From the NCBI RefSeq assembly GCF_002204795.1, contig NZ_NIXO01000006.1, positions 97,430 through 161,429 on the forward strand: a stretch of 64,000 nucleotides of DNA, read 5' to 3'. Below, one piece after another: positions 9,198-18,549 of this stretch. This stretch comes from Pseudomonas sp. K2I15 (GTDB lineage: Bacteria > Pseudomonadota > Gammaproteobacteria > Pseudomonadales > Pseudomonadaceae). The translations under genes were made by a program, and so were the position numbers. Below the pieces are notes generated by a model that was not told the origin of the DNA, did no database searches, and was given only the letters and a program-made list of their open reading frames with translations. Position 1 is the stretch's first letter. Every line of letters begins with the position of its first letter.

Positions 9198-11792
9198 TTA
9201 CGCCGCCGGGGCGGGCGCAGGCTCTGGTGCTGCCGGTTTCGGCAGCGACGACAGGAACGCCATGATCAGCGCCGCCACATACGGCAGCGACTGCACCAGC
9301 AACATCACCACCCAGAAGCGCATGTCGTTGCTCGGCAGGCCCTGCACCAGGTAAATCCCCAGTGCCGCGCCCCACAGCAGCAGCATGATGAACATCTCTT
9401 CCCGGGCTTCGGAAATCGCGACCCAGAAACCGTGGTTATCGGCGTTTTTCGGTGTGCGAAAGAACGGAATGCTGGTGGTGAAGAAGCCATACAGCACCGC
9501 CTTGGCGATGGTGTGGGACAACGCCAACCCGGCCAGCGCCGCACAGAACGCATCTTTCAGGTTCACACCCACCGCACGACGGTAGAGGAAGATGATCTTG
9601 CCGACCTTGAACACGAACAACGCCAATGGCGGGATCGCGAAAATCAGCAGCGGCGGGTCAACCCGCGTCGGCACGATAATCATCGCCGCCGACCACAACA
9701 GGGCGCCCACGGTGAAGAAGATGTTCATGCCGTCTGCCACCCACGGCAACCAGCCCGCGAGGAAGTGGTAGCGCTGGCCACGGGTCAGCTCGGTGTCCTT
9801 GCCGCGCAAGAGGCTTGCGGTGTGACGCTTGATGATCTGAATCGCCCCATAGGCCCAGCGGAAACGCTGTTTCTTGAAGTCGATAAAGGTATCGGGCATC
9901 AGGCCCTTGCCGTAGCTGTCGTGGTAATACGCCGCCGACAGGCCTTTCTCGAATACCCGCAGGCCCAGCTCGGCGTCTTCGCAGATGCACCAGTCAGCCC
10001 AGCCCAACTCTTCCAGGACCGAACGGCGGGTCATGGTCATGGTGCCGTGCTGGATGATCGCGTCACGGTCGTTGCGGGTGACCATGCCGATATGGAAGAA
10101 GCCTTTGTATTCCGCGTAGCAGAGCTTCTTGAAGGTGCTTTCGTTCTGGTCGCGATAATCCTGTGGCGACTGCACCACGGCGATTTTCGGATCGGCGAAG
10201 TGCGGCACCATGTGCTTGAGCCAGTTCGGCGACACGCAGTAATCGGAGTCGATCACCGCGATCACCTCGGCATCCTTGGCGGTATGCGGGATCAGGTAGT
10301 TCAGCGCGCCGCCCTTGAAACCGGCCAGGGGCGAGACGTGGAAGAACTTGAAGCGCGGGCCCAGGGTTTCGCAGTAGTCGCGCACCGGCTCCCATACGGC
10401 CGGGTCCTTGGTGTTGTTGTCGATGATCAGGACTTCGTAGTCCGGATAGTCGAGGGCGGCCAGGGCGTCGAGGGTCTGTTTGACCATCTCCGGCGGCTCG
10501 TTGTAGCACGGCACGTGGATCGAGACTTTCGGGCGGTAGTCCGAGTCCCCTTCAACCGGCAGGAATTCACGCCGGCGTTTGTGGGTCCAGACCGCTTCCG
10601 CCAGTTCATGTGCCTCGGTCAGCAACACGATAAACACGCCCAGGGCGCCGAGTGCCAGCAGGAAACCCACCGTCAAACTGAACCAGGTGCTGTATTGCTG
10701 GCTGTAGTCGTAGCCGATCCACACCAATACCGAGCCGCACAGGAAGGCGATAAAGGTCAGGAACGTACGGCCACGCTGGCGCAGGGCCGAGCCGTCGATC
10801 ATCAGCAAGGTCAGGGACAGCAGCGCAAGCACCACCGAGCCGATCGCCAGCACTCGCCATTGCGGGATCGCAACGACCGGGCCATCAAAGTTGAATTTCT
10901 GCTGGCGCGCGGCGTTGAACACGCCCCAATAGGCGCCCACCGAACCTTCGTCGCTGGCTTTCCACGGCTGGTCAAACGCTTCGATCACGAAGTAGTTGTA
11001 GCCCTGGCGGTTCAGCTTGTTGACCAGCGTGCGCAGGTAAATCGCCTGGTCAGCCGGGGAGGCGTCAGAACCGCCACGCATCCGCCCGTTGCTCGGCCAG
11101 CCAACCTCCGACAGCAGCAGCGGCTTTTTCGGGAAGGTCTTCTTCAGGTCCCGTGCGCGGTCGAGGACGAACTGGCCGGCCTTGTCCACCGGGATATGTT
11201 CCCAGTACGGTAGGATGTGCGCGGCGATCAGGTCGACGTGCTTGGCCAGTTGCGGGTTGTGTTCCCAGATGTGCCATTGCTCGGACGTGGTCACCGGCAC
11301 TTTCACGGCCGCGCGCACACGGTCCAGCAGCACGATCAGCGCTTCGGGAGTGATTTCTTCACGGAACAACGCTTCGTTACCCACCACCACGCGCACTACG
11401 CTGCGCGAACTGTTGGCGATCTCGATGGCGCGCTGTATCTCGCGTTCGTTGCGCTCAAGGTCCGGGCTGATCCAGATCCCCAGCGTCACCCGCAAACCGA
11501 ACTCTTCCGCCAGCTTGGGAATATCACCCAAGGTGCCGTCGACCGAGTAGGTACGGATGTTGTCCGTCAGCTTGCTCATGATCGCAAGGTCCTGACGCAT
11601 TTGATCGTCGGTCGGATACTGGTCTTTCTGTGGGTACTGGCCTTGCTGGAACGGCGAGTACGAAAAACCGGAGATCTGCTCAGGCCAGTTAGGGGCATTG
11701 ACCGGGCGGTTGATCAGCGCCCAGAAGCCGGTGAACAGCGCGGCAATTGCCAGCACCACCACCAGGTTGAGTCCAAATTTACGCGATGACAT
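9198..11792 (-). CDS. ndvB: beta-(1,3)-glucan synthase, GH17-like plus GT2 fusion
   Basis: This 864-residue inner-membrane protein joins a periplasmic GH17-type glucanosyltransferase domain (about residues 30-300) to a GT2 glucosyltransferase and C-terminal transmembrane helices. GH17 acid/base and nucleophile motifs are intact (VVGNEALF, LSEVGWPSNG). The GT2 part has VIDSDYCV (DxD type), ICEDAELG and QRFRWAYG. In P. aeruginosa ndvB makes cyclic beta-(1,3)-glucans of the periplasm that contribute to biofilm antibiotic tolerance; it also lies next to dapE there. The start at 11792 (MSSRKFGLN) gives a normal N-terminal membrane anchor; the longer ORF adds an arginine-rich stretch with no ribosome site. 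Product structure here is inferred. Confidence 0.9.
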   Translation of the reverse strand: MSSRKFGLNLVVVLAIAALFTGFWALINRPVNAPNWPEQISGFSYSPFQQGQYPQKDQYPTDDQMRQDLAIMSKLTDNIRTYSVDGTLGDIPKLAEEFGLRVTLGIWISPDLERNEREIQRAIEIANSSRSVVRVVVGNEALFREEITPEALIVLLDRVRAAVKVPVTTSEQWHIWEHNPQLAKHVDLIAAHILPYWEHIPVDKAGQFVLDRARDLKKTFPKKPLLLSEVGWPSNGRMRGGSDASPADQAIYLRTLVNKLNRQGYNYFVIEAFDQPWKASDEGSVGAYWGVFNAARQQKFNFDGPVVAIPQWRVLAIGSVVLALLSLTLLMIDGSALRQRGRTFLTFIAFLCGSVLVWIGYDYSQQYSTWFSLTVGFLLALGALGVFIVLLTEAHELAEAVWTHKRRREFLPVEGDSDYRPKVSIHVPCYNEPPEMVKQTLDALAALDYPDYEVLIIDNNTKDPAVWEPVRDYCETLGPRFKFFHVSPLAGFKGGALNYLIPHTAKDAEVIAVIDSDYCVSPNWLKHMVPHFADPKIAVVQSPQDYRDQNESTFKKLCYAEYKGFFHIGMVTRNDRDAIIQHGTMTMTRRSVLEELGWADWCICEDAELGLRVFEKGLSAAYYHDSYGKGLMPDTFIDFKKQRFRWAYGAIQIIKRHTASLLRGKDTELTRGQRYHFLAGWLPWVADGMNIFFTVGALLWSAAMIIVPTRVDPPLLIFAIPPLALFVFKVGKIIFLYRRAVGVNLKDAFCAALAGLALSHTIAKAVLYGFFTTSIPFFRTPKNADNHGFWVAISEAREEMFIMLLLWGAALGIYLVQGLPSNDMRFWVVMLLVQSLPYVAALIMAFLSSLPKPAAPEPAPAPAA

Positions 11793-11955
11793 GGCTATTT
11801 CGGGTTCCAAAAGGTGTGGAACGAAAAGAGGTGTCGGCCTACGCCGAACGGCGCGCATCCTACACCGGCCTTTCACTGACCGTACAGCAGGCCGAGAAAA
11901 ACCGGACATTGGGCAGCGAAAGTTCACCTAAGTTCTTTACTTGTAGCTGGATGCG

Positions 11956-11984
11956 TCGAACTTGTCGCGGCAACGCCCTATAAT
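11956..11984 (+). promoter_or_regulatory. promoter for tcdA
   Basis: A perfect -10 box TATAAT (11979-11984) is preceded at 17 bases by TCGAAC, a weak -35. Transcription would start about 20 bases before the tcdA start codon. Confidence 0.65.
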
Positions 11985-12010
11985 GCGCGCCGGTTTTTGG
12001 GGTAATGGTC

Positions 12011-12820
12011 ATGAGTACAGAAGATCCACGGTTTGCCGGCGTCGCCCGCTTGTATGGCATTGAAGGCCTGGAACGCCTGAAGGCGGCCCATGTGGCCATC
12101 GTCGGCGTGGGCGGTGTGGGCTCCTGGGCGGCGGAAGCCATCGCCCGCTGCGGCGTGGGCGAGATTTCGCTGTTTGACCTGGATGATGTGTGCGTCAGCA
12201 ACAGCAACCGTCAGTTGCATGCGCTGGACAGCACGGTGGGCAAGGCCAAGGTCGAGGTCATGGCCGAGCGTCTGAAAGGCATCAACCCGGACTGCACCGT
12301 GCATGCGGTGGCGGATTTCGTCACTCGCGAGACCATGGCTGAGTACATCACGCCCAATATTGACTGCGTGATCGACTGCATCGACAGCGTTAATGCCAAG
12401 GCCGCGCTGATTGCCTGGTGCAAGCGCCGCAAGATTCAGATCATCACCACCGGCGGCGCGGGTGGGCAGATTGATCCGACGCTGATTCAGGTGTGTGATT
12501 TGAACCGTACGTTCAACGATCCGCTGGCGTCGAAAGTGCGCTCCACCCTGCGCCGCGACTACGGTTTCTCCCGCACCGTGACCCGCCATTACAGCGTTCC
12601 CTGCGTGTTCTCCACCGAACAACTGCGTTATCCCAAGCCGGACGGCAGCATTTGTTTGCAGAAAAGTTTTGTCGGTGATGGCGTGAAGCTGGACTGCGCC
12701 GGCGGGTTTGGCGCGGTGATGATGGTTACCGCGACGTTTGGCATGGTGGCGGCGACCAAGGCGGTGGACAAGATTGTGGCCGGGGTGCGCCGGCCTTCGG
12801 ATCGGGTCAAGGCGTCGTAG
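12011..12820 (+). CDS. tcdA: tRNA threonylcarbamoyladenosine dehydratase
   Basis: TcdA (CsdL/YgdL) is a 269-residue E1-like ATP-dependent enzyme that converts t6A37 of tRNAs to its cyclic form. The nucleotide-binding glycine motif is VGVGGVGSWAAEA, followed by the ThiF/MoeB-type phrases FDLDDVCVSNSNRQ and VIDCIDSVNAK. The start at 12011 was preferred to 12005 because GGGG (11999-12002) is then eight bases upstream. It is convergent with csdE and their 3' ends overlap by 14 bases. CsdA-CsdE is thought to supply its sulfur-relay partner, which explains the neighbourhood. Confidence 0.93.
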   Translation: MSTEDPRFAGVARLYGIEGLERLKAAHVAIVGVGGVGSWAAEAIARCGVGEISLFDLDDVCVSNSNRQLHALDSTVGKAKVEVMAERLKGINPDCTVHAVADFVTRETMAEYITPNIDCVIDCIDSVNAKAALIAWCKRRKIQIITTGGAGGQIDPTLIQVCDLNRTFNDPLASKVRSTLRRDYGFSRTVTRHYSVPCVFSTEQLRYPKPDGSICLQKSFVGDGVKLDCAGGFGAVMMVTATFGMVAATKAVDKIVAGVRRPSDRVKAS

Positions 12821-13223
12821 CTGAACTCAGTTGCCGCATCCGCTGCAACACCGCATTCAACCCATTGCTGCGCGACGGCGATAACTGCCGCGACAGGCCC
12901 AGTTGGTCAAACCAGCCGGGCAAGTCGACGGCTTGCAGTTCGGCGGCAGACAAGCCGTTAACCCGCGCCAGCAACAACGCCACCAGCCCGCGAATCAGCC
13001 GTGCATCGCTGCTGGCGGCAAACTGCCAGTGGCCGTCCTGCAAGCGCCCCACCAGCCACACCAGGCTTTCACAGCCTTGTACCAGGTTCGCGTCGACCTT
13101 GTCTTCATCCGGCAAGACGGGCATTCGCTCGCCCCATTGCATGAGCAGGCGGGCCCGTTGTTCCCAACTGCCGACCGCCTGAAACGCTTCCAGCGCGACA
13201 ACGGCTTCCGTCGGCAAGCTCAT
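12807..13223 (-). CDS. csdE: SufE/CsdE-type sulfur acceptor
   Basis: This 138-residue protein is of the SufE fold and accepts persulfide sulfur from cysteine desulfurase. The acceptor Cys lies in VQGCESLVWL. Its ATG overlaps the csdA stop codon in an ATGA, so the two are translationally coupled. That coupling, plus tcdA beside it, points to CsdE rather than SufE. The 3' end overlaps that of tcdA on the other strand. Confidence 0.9.
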   Translation of the reverse strand: MSLPTEAVVALEAFQAVGSWEQRARLLMQWGERMPVLPDEDKVDANLVQGCESLVWLVGRLQDGHWQFAASSDARLIRGLVALLLARVNGLSAAELQAVDLPGWFDQLGLSRQLSPSRSNGLNAVLQRMRQLSSATTP

Positions 13224-14425
13224 CGCAACATATCCAGTGCCTGATCCAGCGCTTCAAAAAAGCGCTCCAGGTCATCGGAATCGTTGTACAGCGCCAGCGA
13301 CACCCGAATCGCCCCCGACAATCCCATCTGCTTGAGCAGCGGCATCGCGCAATGATGGCCGGCGCGTACGGCAATCCCTTGTTCGGTCAGCAAGTGGGCG
13401 AGGTCGGCATTGTGTACGCCGTCCACCACAAAGCTGGCCAGGGCCACCTGCGGCGAACCCAGCAGCCGCACGCCATTGCGCGCTTGCAAGCCGCGCAACA
13501 GGTAGTCGTGCAGGGCGGCTTCGTGGGCCGTCACCGCTTGCTGGTCCAGGGAACTCAGGTAATCCAGGGTTGCCCCCAGGCCGATGACGCTGGCGATTGG
13601 CGGTGTGCCGGCTTCGAAGCCCAGGGGCGCGGGGCGGAAGCTGGCGCTTTGGTAGTCAGCCAGTTGCACCATCTCGCCACCAAACTGCCAATGGCGCAGG
13701 TGATGCAAGGCTTCAGTGCGGCCATACAGCACGCCGACGCCGTCCGGGCCGTAGAGTTTGTGGCTGGAAAACACATAGAAGTCGCAGCCCAGCGCCTGCA
13801 TGTCATGGCGACCATGGACGATGCCTTGGGCGCCATCGACCACTGTTAGTGCGTCGTGGGTCTTGGCCAACGCCAACAGCTGCGGCAACGGCTGCCACGC
13901 GCCAAGCACGTTGGACAGTTGGCTCACCGCCAGCAACCGGGTACGCGGGCCTATCAACTCGGCGGCAACTTTCAGGTCGATCAAGCCGTCATCGTTAAGC
14001 GGCAAAACCACCAGTTCCAGCCCGCGACGTTTGGCCAGTTGCTGCCATGGCAGCAGGTTGGCGTGGTGCTCCAGGGCGCTGATGACAATCTCGTCGCCCG
14101 GCTTGAATAGGTGCTCCAGGCCATAAGCCAGGAGGTTCAGCGCAGAAGTCGCGCCGTGGGTGAAGATGATTTGCCCGTCGTCGCCGACGTTCAGCCACTG
14201 CGCCACCTTGCTGCGACTGTCCTCGAAGGCCTGGGTCGCATGGGCGCCCGGCAAATGCTGGGCACGGTGCACATTGGCTGCGCCATTGGCGTAGTAATGG
14301 CTGATGGCGTCCAACAAGGCTTGAGGTTTTTGCGTGGTGGCGGCGTTGTCCAGATAGGTCTGGTCTTGCCGTTGCAGGGTGGCGATGGCCGGAAAGTCAG
14401 CGCGCCAGGGAGAGGGCACAAGCAT
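13220..14425 (-). CDS. csdA: cysteine desulfurase CsdA
   Basis: This 401-residue PLP-dependent class V aminotransferase-fold enzyme mobilises sulfur from cysteine. The PLP lysine is in FSSHKLYGPDG and the catalytic Cys in RAGHHCAMPLL, which places it in the group II SufS/CsdA type. ATG at 14425 was chosen over an upstream TTG at 14434. It precedes csdE with a four-base overlap. A hairpin separates it from dapD, so it may have its own promoter within the short gap. Confidence 0.95.
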   Translation of the reverse strand: MLVPSPWRADFPAIATLQRQDQTYLDNAATTQKPQALLDAISHYYANGAANVHRAQHLPGAHATQAFEDSRSKVAQWLNVGDDGQIIFTHGATSALNLLAYGLEHLFKPGDEIVISALEHHANLLPWQQLAKRRGLELVVLPLNDDGLIDLKVAAELIGPRTRLLAVSQLSNVLGAWQPLPQLLALAKTHDALTVVDGAQGIVHGRHDMQALGCDFYVFSSHKLYGPDGVGVLYGRTEALHHLRHWQFGGEMVQLADYQSASFRPAPLGFEAGTPPIASVIGLGATLDYLSSLDQQAVTAHEAALHDYLLRGLQARNGVRLLGSPQVALASFVVDGVHNADLAHLLTEQGIAVRAGHHCAMPLLKQMGLSGAIRVSLALYNDSDDLERFFEALDQALDMLR

Positions 14426-14443
14426 GGTGATCAAAGCTCGTAT

Positions 14444-14476
14444 AAACGGCCCGCACCCTGAAGGTGTGGGCCGTTA
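14444..14476 (-). terminator. hairpin between dapD and csdA
   Basis: AACGGCCCGCACC and GGTGTGGGCCGTT pair with one mismatch around a short loop. On the minus strand it is followed by TTTATA, a poor U tract, so termination may be partial. Confidence 0.6.
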
Positions 14477-14494
14477 GTGGCATCGAGTCGCTGC

Positions 14495-15529
14495 TTAGTT
14501 GTGAGCGTGCAGCGCTGCGTTCAGTTCGATGGCCGATTTGTGGGTTTTGCACTCCACGGCACCGGTCTCGGAGTTGCGGCGGAACAGCAGGTCCGGTTGG
14601 CCGGCCAGCTCACGCGCCTTGACCACTTTGACCAGATTGTTCTGCTCGTCCAGCAGCGCAACCTTGGTGCCGGCGGTGACGTACAGGCCCGATTCCACGG
14701 TGTTGCGGTCGCCCAACGGGATACCGATACCGGCGTTGGCGCCGATCAGGCAGCCTTCGCCCACCTTGATCACGATGTTGCCGCCGCCCGACAGGGTGCC
14801 CATGGTGGAGCAACCGCCGCCCAGGTCCGAACCCTTGCCGACGAACACGCCAGCCGACACGCGGCCTTCGATCATGCCCGGGCCTTCGGTGCCGGCGTTG
14901 AAGTTGACGAAACCTTCGTGCATCACGGTGGTGCCTTCGCCCACGTAGGCGCCCAGGCGGATCCGCGCGGCATCAGCGATACGCACGCCGCTCGGTACCA
15001 CGTAGTCGGTCATTTTCGGGAACTTGTCCACCGAGAACACTTCCAGCAGCTCGCCACGCAGGCGGGCTTCCAGTTGACGCTCGGCCAGCTCATTGATGTC
15101 GATCGCGCCCTGGCTGGTCCAGGCCACGTTGGGCAGTTGCGGGAACACACCGGCCAGGTTCAGGCCGTGTGGCTTGACCAGGCGATGGGACAGCAGGTGC
15201 AGCTTGAGGTAGGCCTCAGGCGTGGAGGTCAGCGCGGCGTCTTCGGCCAGCAGCGTGGCAACCAGCGGGGTGTGGCTTTCAGCCAGGCGGCTCAACAGCG
15301 CAGCTTGGGCGGCGTCGACACCTTTGAGCGCGTCAGCCAGTTGCAGGGCCTGGGTGACGGTGAAAGTGATCGCCTGGTTACCTTCGCTGTAACCGAGGAT
15401 AGGCGCGATGGCAGCGATGATTTCAGCCGATGGATTGAGCAGCGGTTGTGCGTAAAACACTTCCAGCCAAGCACCTTGGCGGTTCTGAGTGCCGACGCCG
15501 AAGCCCAGGCTGAACAGGGAATTGGACAT
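14495..15529 (-). CDS. dapD: tetrahydrodipicolinate N-succinyltransferase
   Basis: DapD is a 344-residue trimeric left-handed beta-helix enzyme that succinylates tetrahydrodipicolinate in the lysine/diaminopimelate pathway. Hexapeptide-type turns are seen in the C-terminal half (GVRIADAARIRLGAYVGEGT, GSDLGGGCSTMG, GEGCLIGANAGIGIPLGD). This is the longer Pseudomonas/actinobacterial type rather than the ~275-residue enterobacterial form. GAGGT lies upstream of the start. dapC and dapE of the same route lie in the same window. Confidence 0.95.
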   Translation of the reverse strand: MSNSLFSLGFGVGTQNRQGAWLEVFYAQPLLNPSAEIIAAIAPILGYSEGNQAITFTVTQALQLADALKGVDAAQAALLSRLAESHTPLVATLLAEDAALTSTPEAYLKLHLLSHRLVKPHGLNLAGVFPQLPNVAWTSQGAIDINELAERQLEARLRGELLEVFSVDKFPKMTDYVVPSGVRIADAARIRLGAYVGEGTTVMHEGFVNFNAGTEGPGMIEGRVSAGVFVGKGSDLGGGCSTMGTLSGGGNIVIKVGEGCLIGANAGIGIPLGDRNTVESGLYVTAGTKVALLDEQNNLVKVVKARELAGQPDLLFRRNSETGAVECKTHKSAIELNAALHAHN

Positions 15530-15562
15530 GCTGTTACCTCTACAAAAATGGAGTGGGCTGGC

Positions 15563-15925
15563 CTACTTGAGGGCCGCCGAATAACTATCTGGCTTGAAGC
15601 CAATCAGGGTTTTGTCACCGAGATCAAGCACGGGTCGCTTGATCATCGAGGGTTGCGCGAGCATCAATTCAATGGCTTTCGCTTGGTCGAGATCGGCTTT
15701 GCGTTCGTCTTCGAGTTTGCGAAAGGTGGTGCCCGCACGGTTCAAAACCACCTGCCAACCGTGCTCATTGCACCATTGGGTCAAGTGTTCGCGGTCGATA
15801 CCGGCCGTTTTGTAATCATGAAACTCATAGCTGACAGCGTGTTCATCGAGCCAGGTGCGCGCCTTTTTCATGGTGTCGCAGGCTTTGATGCCGAAAAGGT
15901 GCAACGTTTTGCTTGAATCGGTCAA
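15563..15925 (-). CDS. ArsC/YffB-family reductase
   Basis: This 120-residue thioredoxin-fold protein of the ArsC/Spx superfamily is YffB-like. A single N-terminal Cys sits in GIKACDTMKKA, the position of the ArsC nucleophile. No second CxxC Cys is present, so a glutathione-linked mechanism is more likely than a Spx-type disulfide switch. It lies immediately upstream of dapD on the same strand (33 bases apart), an association also seen in P. aeruginosa. True arsenate reduction is not implied by sequence. Confidence 0.85.
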   Translation of the reverse strand: MTDSSKTLHLFGIKACDTMKKARTWLDEHAVSYEFHDYKTAGIDREHLTQWCNEHGWQVVLNRAGTTFRKLEDERKADLDQAKAIELMLAQPSMIKRPVLDLGDKTLIGFKPDSYSAALK

Positions 15926-16137
15926 GGAATTGCCCCCCTTTGGGCTGACACAGATGAAAGGTCACGGATTATGCCATGGCCAGCGGCTTTCGGCGCCGCT
16001 CGTCACAACTGCGTGTTGCCCCGTGCGACTTTTGTGCAAAGGCCATCGCGCAGCATAGGCGGCTAATATGGCACTTCAATGGCGAGTTGTTGCCTGATGT
16101 GTGTTGTTGCACGTTGATTGTCTGGGAATCCCGCGTT

Positions 16138-17772
16138 ATGCAAACCGCCTACACCGTACTCATCCTGTTGATGCTGGTCAGCGTTTCGCGCCTTGTCGGG
16201 CGTGTCATCCCACTGCCGTTGCCACTGGTGCAGATTGCCGCCGGTGCCTTGTTGGCGTGGCCGACGCTCGGCCTGCATGTAGCCCTCGACCCCGAATTGT
16301 TTCTTTTCCTGTTCTTGCCGCCGCTGCTGTTCTCCGACGGTTGGCGCATGCCCAAGCGTGAGTTATGGCGCCTGCGCGGGCCGATCCTGACGCTGGCGGT
16401 GGGTTTGGTGCTGTTTACCGTGGTCGGTGCTGGCTACTTCATTCACTGGCTGTTGCCGAGTATTCCGCTGCCGGTAGCCTTCGCCCTGGCGGCCGTGTTG
16501 TCGCCTACGGATGCCGTGGCGGTGTCGGCGATTTCCCAGAATCGCCTGCCAACGCCCTTGATGCACATGCTTCAGGGCGAGGCATTGATGAACGATGCGT
16601 CGGGCCTGGTGACGTTCAAGTTTGCCCTGGTGGCGGCGGTGACCGGGGTGTTTTCCCTGGCCAATGCCAGCCTGACATTTGTACTGGTGGCCGTCGGTGG
16701 CCTGGCCATTGGTGTGGGCCTGAGTTGGCTGGTAGGTCGCTTGCGATCCTGGATGATCGCCCGGGGCTGGGACGACCCGGCGACGCACGTGGTGTTCATG
16801 TTGCTGCTGCCGTTTGCCGCTTACGTGCTGGCGGAACGCCTTGGCGCATCGGGAATTTTATCGGCGGTGGCAGCGGGCATGATGCAAAGCTGGCTCGATC
16901 TGCTGCCGCGCCAGACCAGCACTCGGCTGCTCAATCGCAGCGTCTGGTCGCTGCTGGAATTCGCATTTAACGGCCTGATTTTCCTGTTGCTGGGCCTGCA
17001 ACTGCCAGACATCATCAAGGCGGTGGTCAGCCATGAGCCGACGGTGTGGCCGACGTTGCTGTATCGCTGCCTGGACGTGATCGCGATTTTCCTGGTGCTG
17101 GTGGTGTTGCGGTTTATCTGGGTGCAAAGCATCTGGCGCCTGTCGGGATTGCTGCGGCGCTTGCGTGGGAAAAGTGAGCTGACGCTGGTGCCCACCGCCC
17201 GTTCCTGCTGGTTGTTGACCGTGGGCGGGGTGCGCGGTGCGGTGACGTTGGCGGGTGTGATGTCGGTGCCGTTGCTGCTGGCGCCCGGTGAAGCGTTCCC
17301 GGAGCGCGACCTGCTGATCTTCATTGCGGCGGGCGTGATCCTGCTGTCACTGGTTGCTGCGTGTATAGCCTTGCCGTTGCTGCTGCGGGGCATTGAAAAG
17401 AGTCCGGACGACAGGCGTCGCAGCGAAGTACGCGATGCCTGGAAGAAAACTGCGGAAGCTGCGATCCATGCCTTGGAGGCAGAAGACGCAGGACCCCAGG
17501 ACGCAGCCCAGGCTGCACTGGCCACCGAACTCAAGGCGCGGATCATGTCGGAATACCGTCATCAGCTTGAAGTATTCAATGATTCCGCCGAAGCGCAGGC
17601 CGTGGCGCTCCAACTGGATCAGTTGGAGCGCCGTTTGCGGCTCAAAGCCCTGCGAGCCCAACGGCTTGAGCTTTACAGTCTCAGCCGCCACCACGCGATT
17701 GGGGATGATGTGTTGCGCGAGGTGTTGGCTGATCTGGATTTGAGTGAAGCTAACCTTGGGAAGGAGAAGTAG
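16138..17772 (+). CDS. Na+/H+ antiporter, CPA1 family
   Basis: This 544-residue polytopic inner-membrane exchanger has about twelve hydrophobic helices (for example TVLILLMLVSVSRLVG) followed by a soluble C-terminal tail of about 130 residues rich in charged helices. The CPA1 ion-site motifs are SPTDAVAVSAI and MNDASGLVTFK (the conserved ND pair). The start at 16138 begins at the first helix; an upstream in-frame start would add a Cys-rich leader without support. It is divergent from the ArsC-like gene. It probably exports sodium or potassium in exchange for protons; ion choice is not readable. Confidence 0.9.
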   Translation: MQTAYTVLILLMLVSVSRLVGRVIPLPLPLVQIAAGALLAWPTLGLHVALDPELFLFLFLPPLLFSDGWRMPKRELWRLRGPILTLAVGLVLFTVVGAGYFIHWLLPSIPLPVAFALAAVLSPTDAVAVSAISQNRLPTPLMHMLQGEALMNDASGLVTFKFALVAAVTGVFSLANASLTFVLVAVGGLAIGVGLSWLVGRLRSWMIARGWDDPATHVVFMLLLPFAAYVLAERLGASGILSAVAAGMMQSWLDLLPRQTSTRLLNRSVWSLLEFAFNGLIFLLLGLQLPDIIKAVVSHEPTVWPTLLYRCLDVIAIFLVLVVLRFIWVQSIWRLSGLLRRLRGKSELTLVPTARSCWLLTVGGVRGAVTLAGVMSVPLLLAPGEAFPERDLLIFIAAGVILLSLVAACIALPLLLRGIEKSPDDRRRSEVRDAWKKTAEAAIHALEAEDAGPQDAAQAALATELKARIMSEYRHQLEVFNDSAEAQAVALQLDQLERRLRLKALRAQRLELYSLSRHHAIGDDVLREVLADLDLSEANLGKEK

Positions 17773-17785
17773 CCGCGGGCACAGG

Positions 17786-18502
17786 TTATATCGGTTTGGG
17801 ATAGGCCTGTTTCATCTGGGCAATATCGCCATCGCTGATCTCCCAGCTTTCCGATTGAGCCCAGTCCATGGACGTCCACTGGGACCTTATTCCGTAATGC
17901 ATCACTGAGTTGCCGTCGTAAGATTGGTAGCGATGCTGACCGTTTCGCGCCAGGGGGAGGATATTCTTGTCGACAGTGTCCTTGTCCCAGCCAAAGCGCT
18001 GGTAGCTGTCGTTATAGGTCTTCTGTTTGTCCCAGGGGATGTTTGAATCCGGGTGCTGATGGGCATGCAGCGCTCCCAGGGCGTGCCCGAACTCATGCAG
18101 CGCAACGTAGCGGAATCTGGGCGAAAGGGTATCGCCCGGCAGGATTATTGTGGGCAGGTACGCCGGGATGTTTTTCGCGTCTGTTCCCAGTGCGCTGCCG
18201 TAACTCTCATCGAAATGGTTGAGAACGATCCGAATGTCGCCCTCATCGCCGGAGACGAAATCAAACTTGAGGTTAACGTGTGGTAACCATTCGTTGATCG
18301 CGTCCTTGATTGCCTCTGCCATTTCTCCGTCGGTGTCGTAGAGGGCAATCTTCAGTGTCGAGCCATTGGGCCAGAGCTTTGCGTCGTCGTGCACATTGCG
18401 TTTGGCCCGCACCGGGCTGACGGATTGAGTGCCCGTGTTTGAAAGGGTGTCAGTGGAGGCGGGGCCTCTGAACGAGGCTCCCTGGTTGGCAAGGTTGATC
18501 AT
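17786..18502 (-). CDS. astacin-like zinc metalloprotease (M12)
   Basis: This 238-residue metzincin has the full zinc site HEFGHALGALH (His136, Glu137, His140, His146) and a Met-turn SVMHYGI with the Tyr203 fifth ligand, as in astacin and serralysin families. No Sec signal peptide is visible and no RTX repeats follow. The N-terminal 35 residues are Ser/Thr/Gly rich and look disordered, like a pro-peptide or a type III-style N-terminus. The ribosome site is weak. It sits convergent to the antiporter and in front of dapC, in what is otherwise a stretch of core genes, so it was probably acquired. Substrate unknown. Confidence 0.85.
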   Translation of the reverse strand: MINLANQGASFRGPASTDTLSNTGTQSVSPVRAKRNVHDDAKLWPNGSTLKIALYDTDGEMAEAIKDAINEWLPHVNLKFDFVSGDEGDIRIVLNHFDESYGSALGTDAKNIPAYLPTIILPGDTLSPRFRYVALHEFGHALGALHAHQHPDSNIPWDKQKTYNDSYQRFGWDKDTVDKNILPLARNGQHRYQSYDGNSVMHYGIRSQWTSMDWAQSESWEISDGDIAQMKQAYPKPI

Positions 18503-18549
18503 TAGAGTTTTCGCCGAAAGACCCTGGGAGCCTTTGGGTGGTGCCCATG

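Noticed and set aside
11921..11940. Direct repeat AAGTTC upstream of ndvB as an AlgU-type promoter
   Set aside because: GAACTT on the minus strand is present twice, but no TCTGA-like -10 follows at 16-17 bases.
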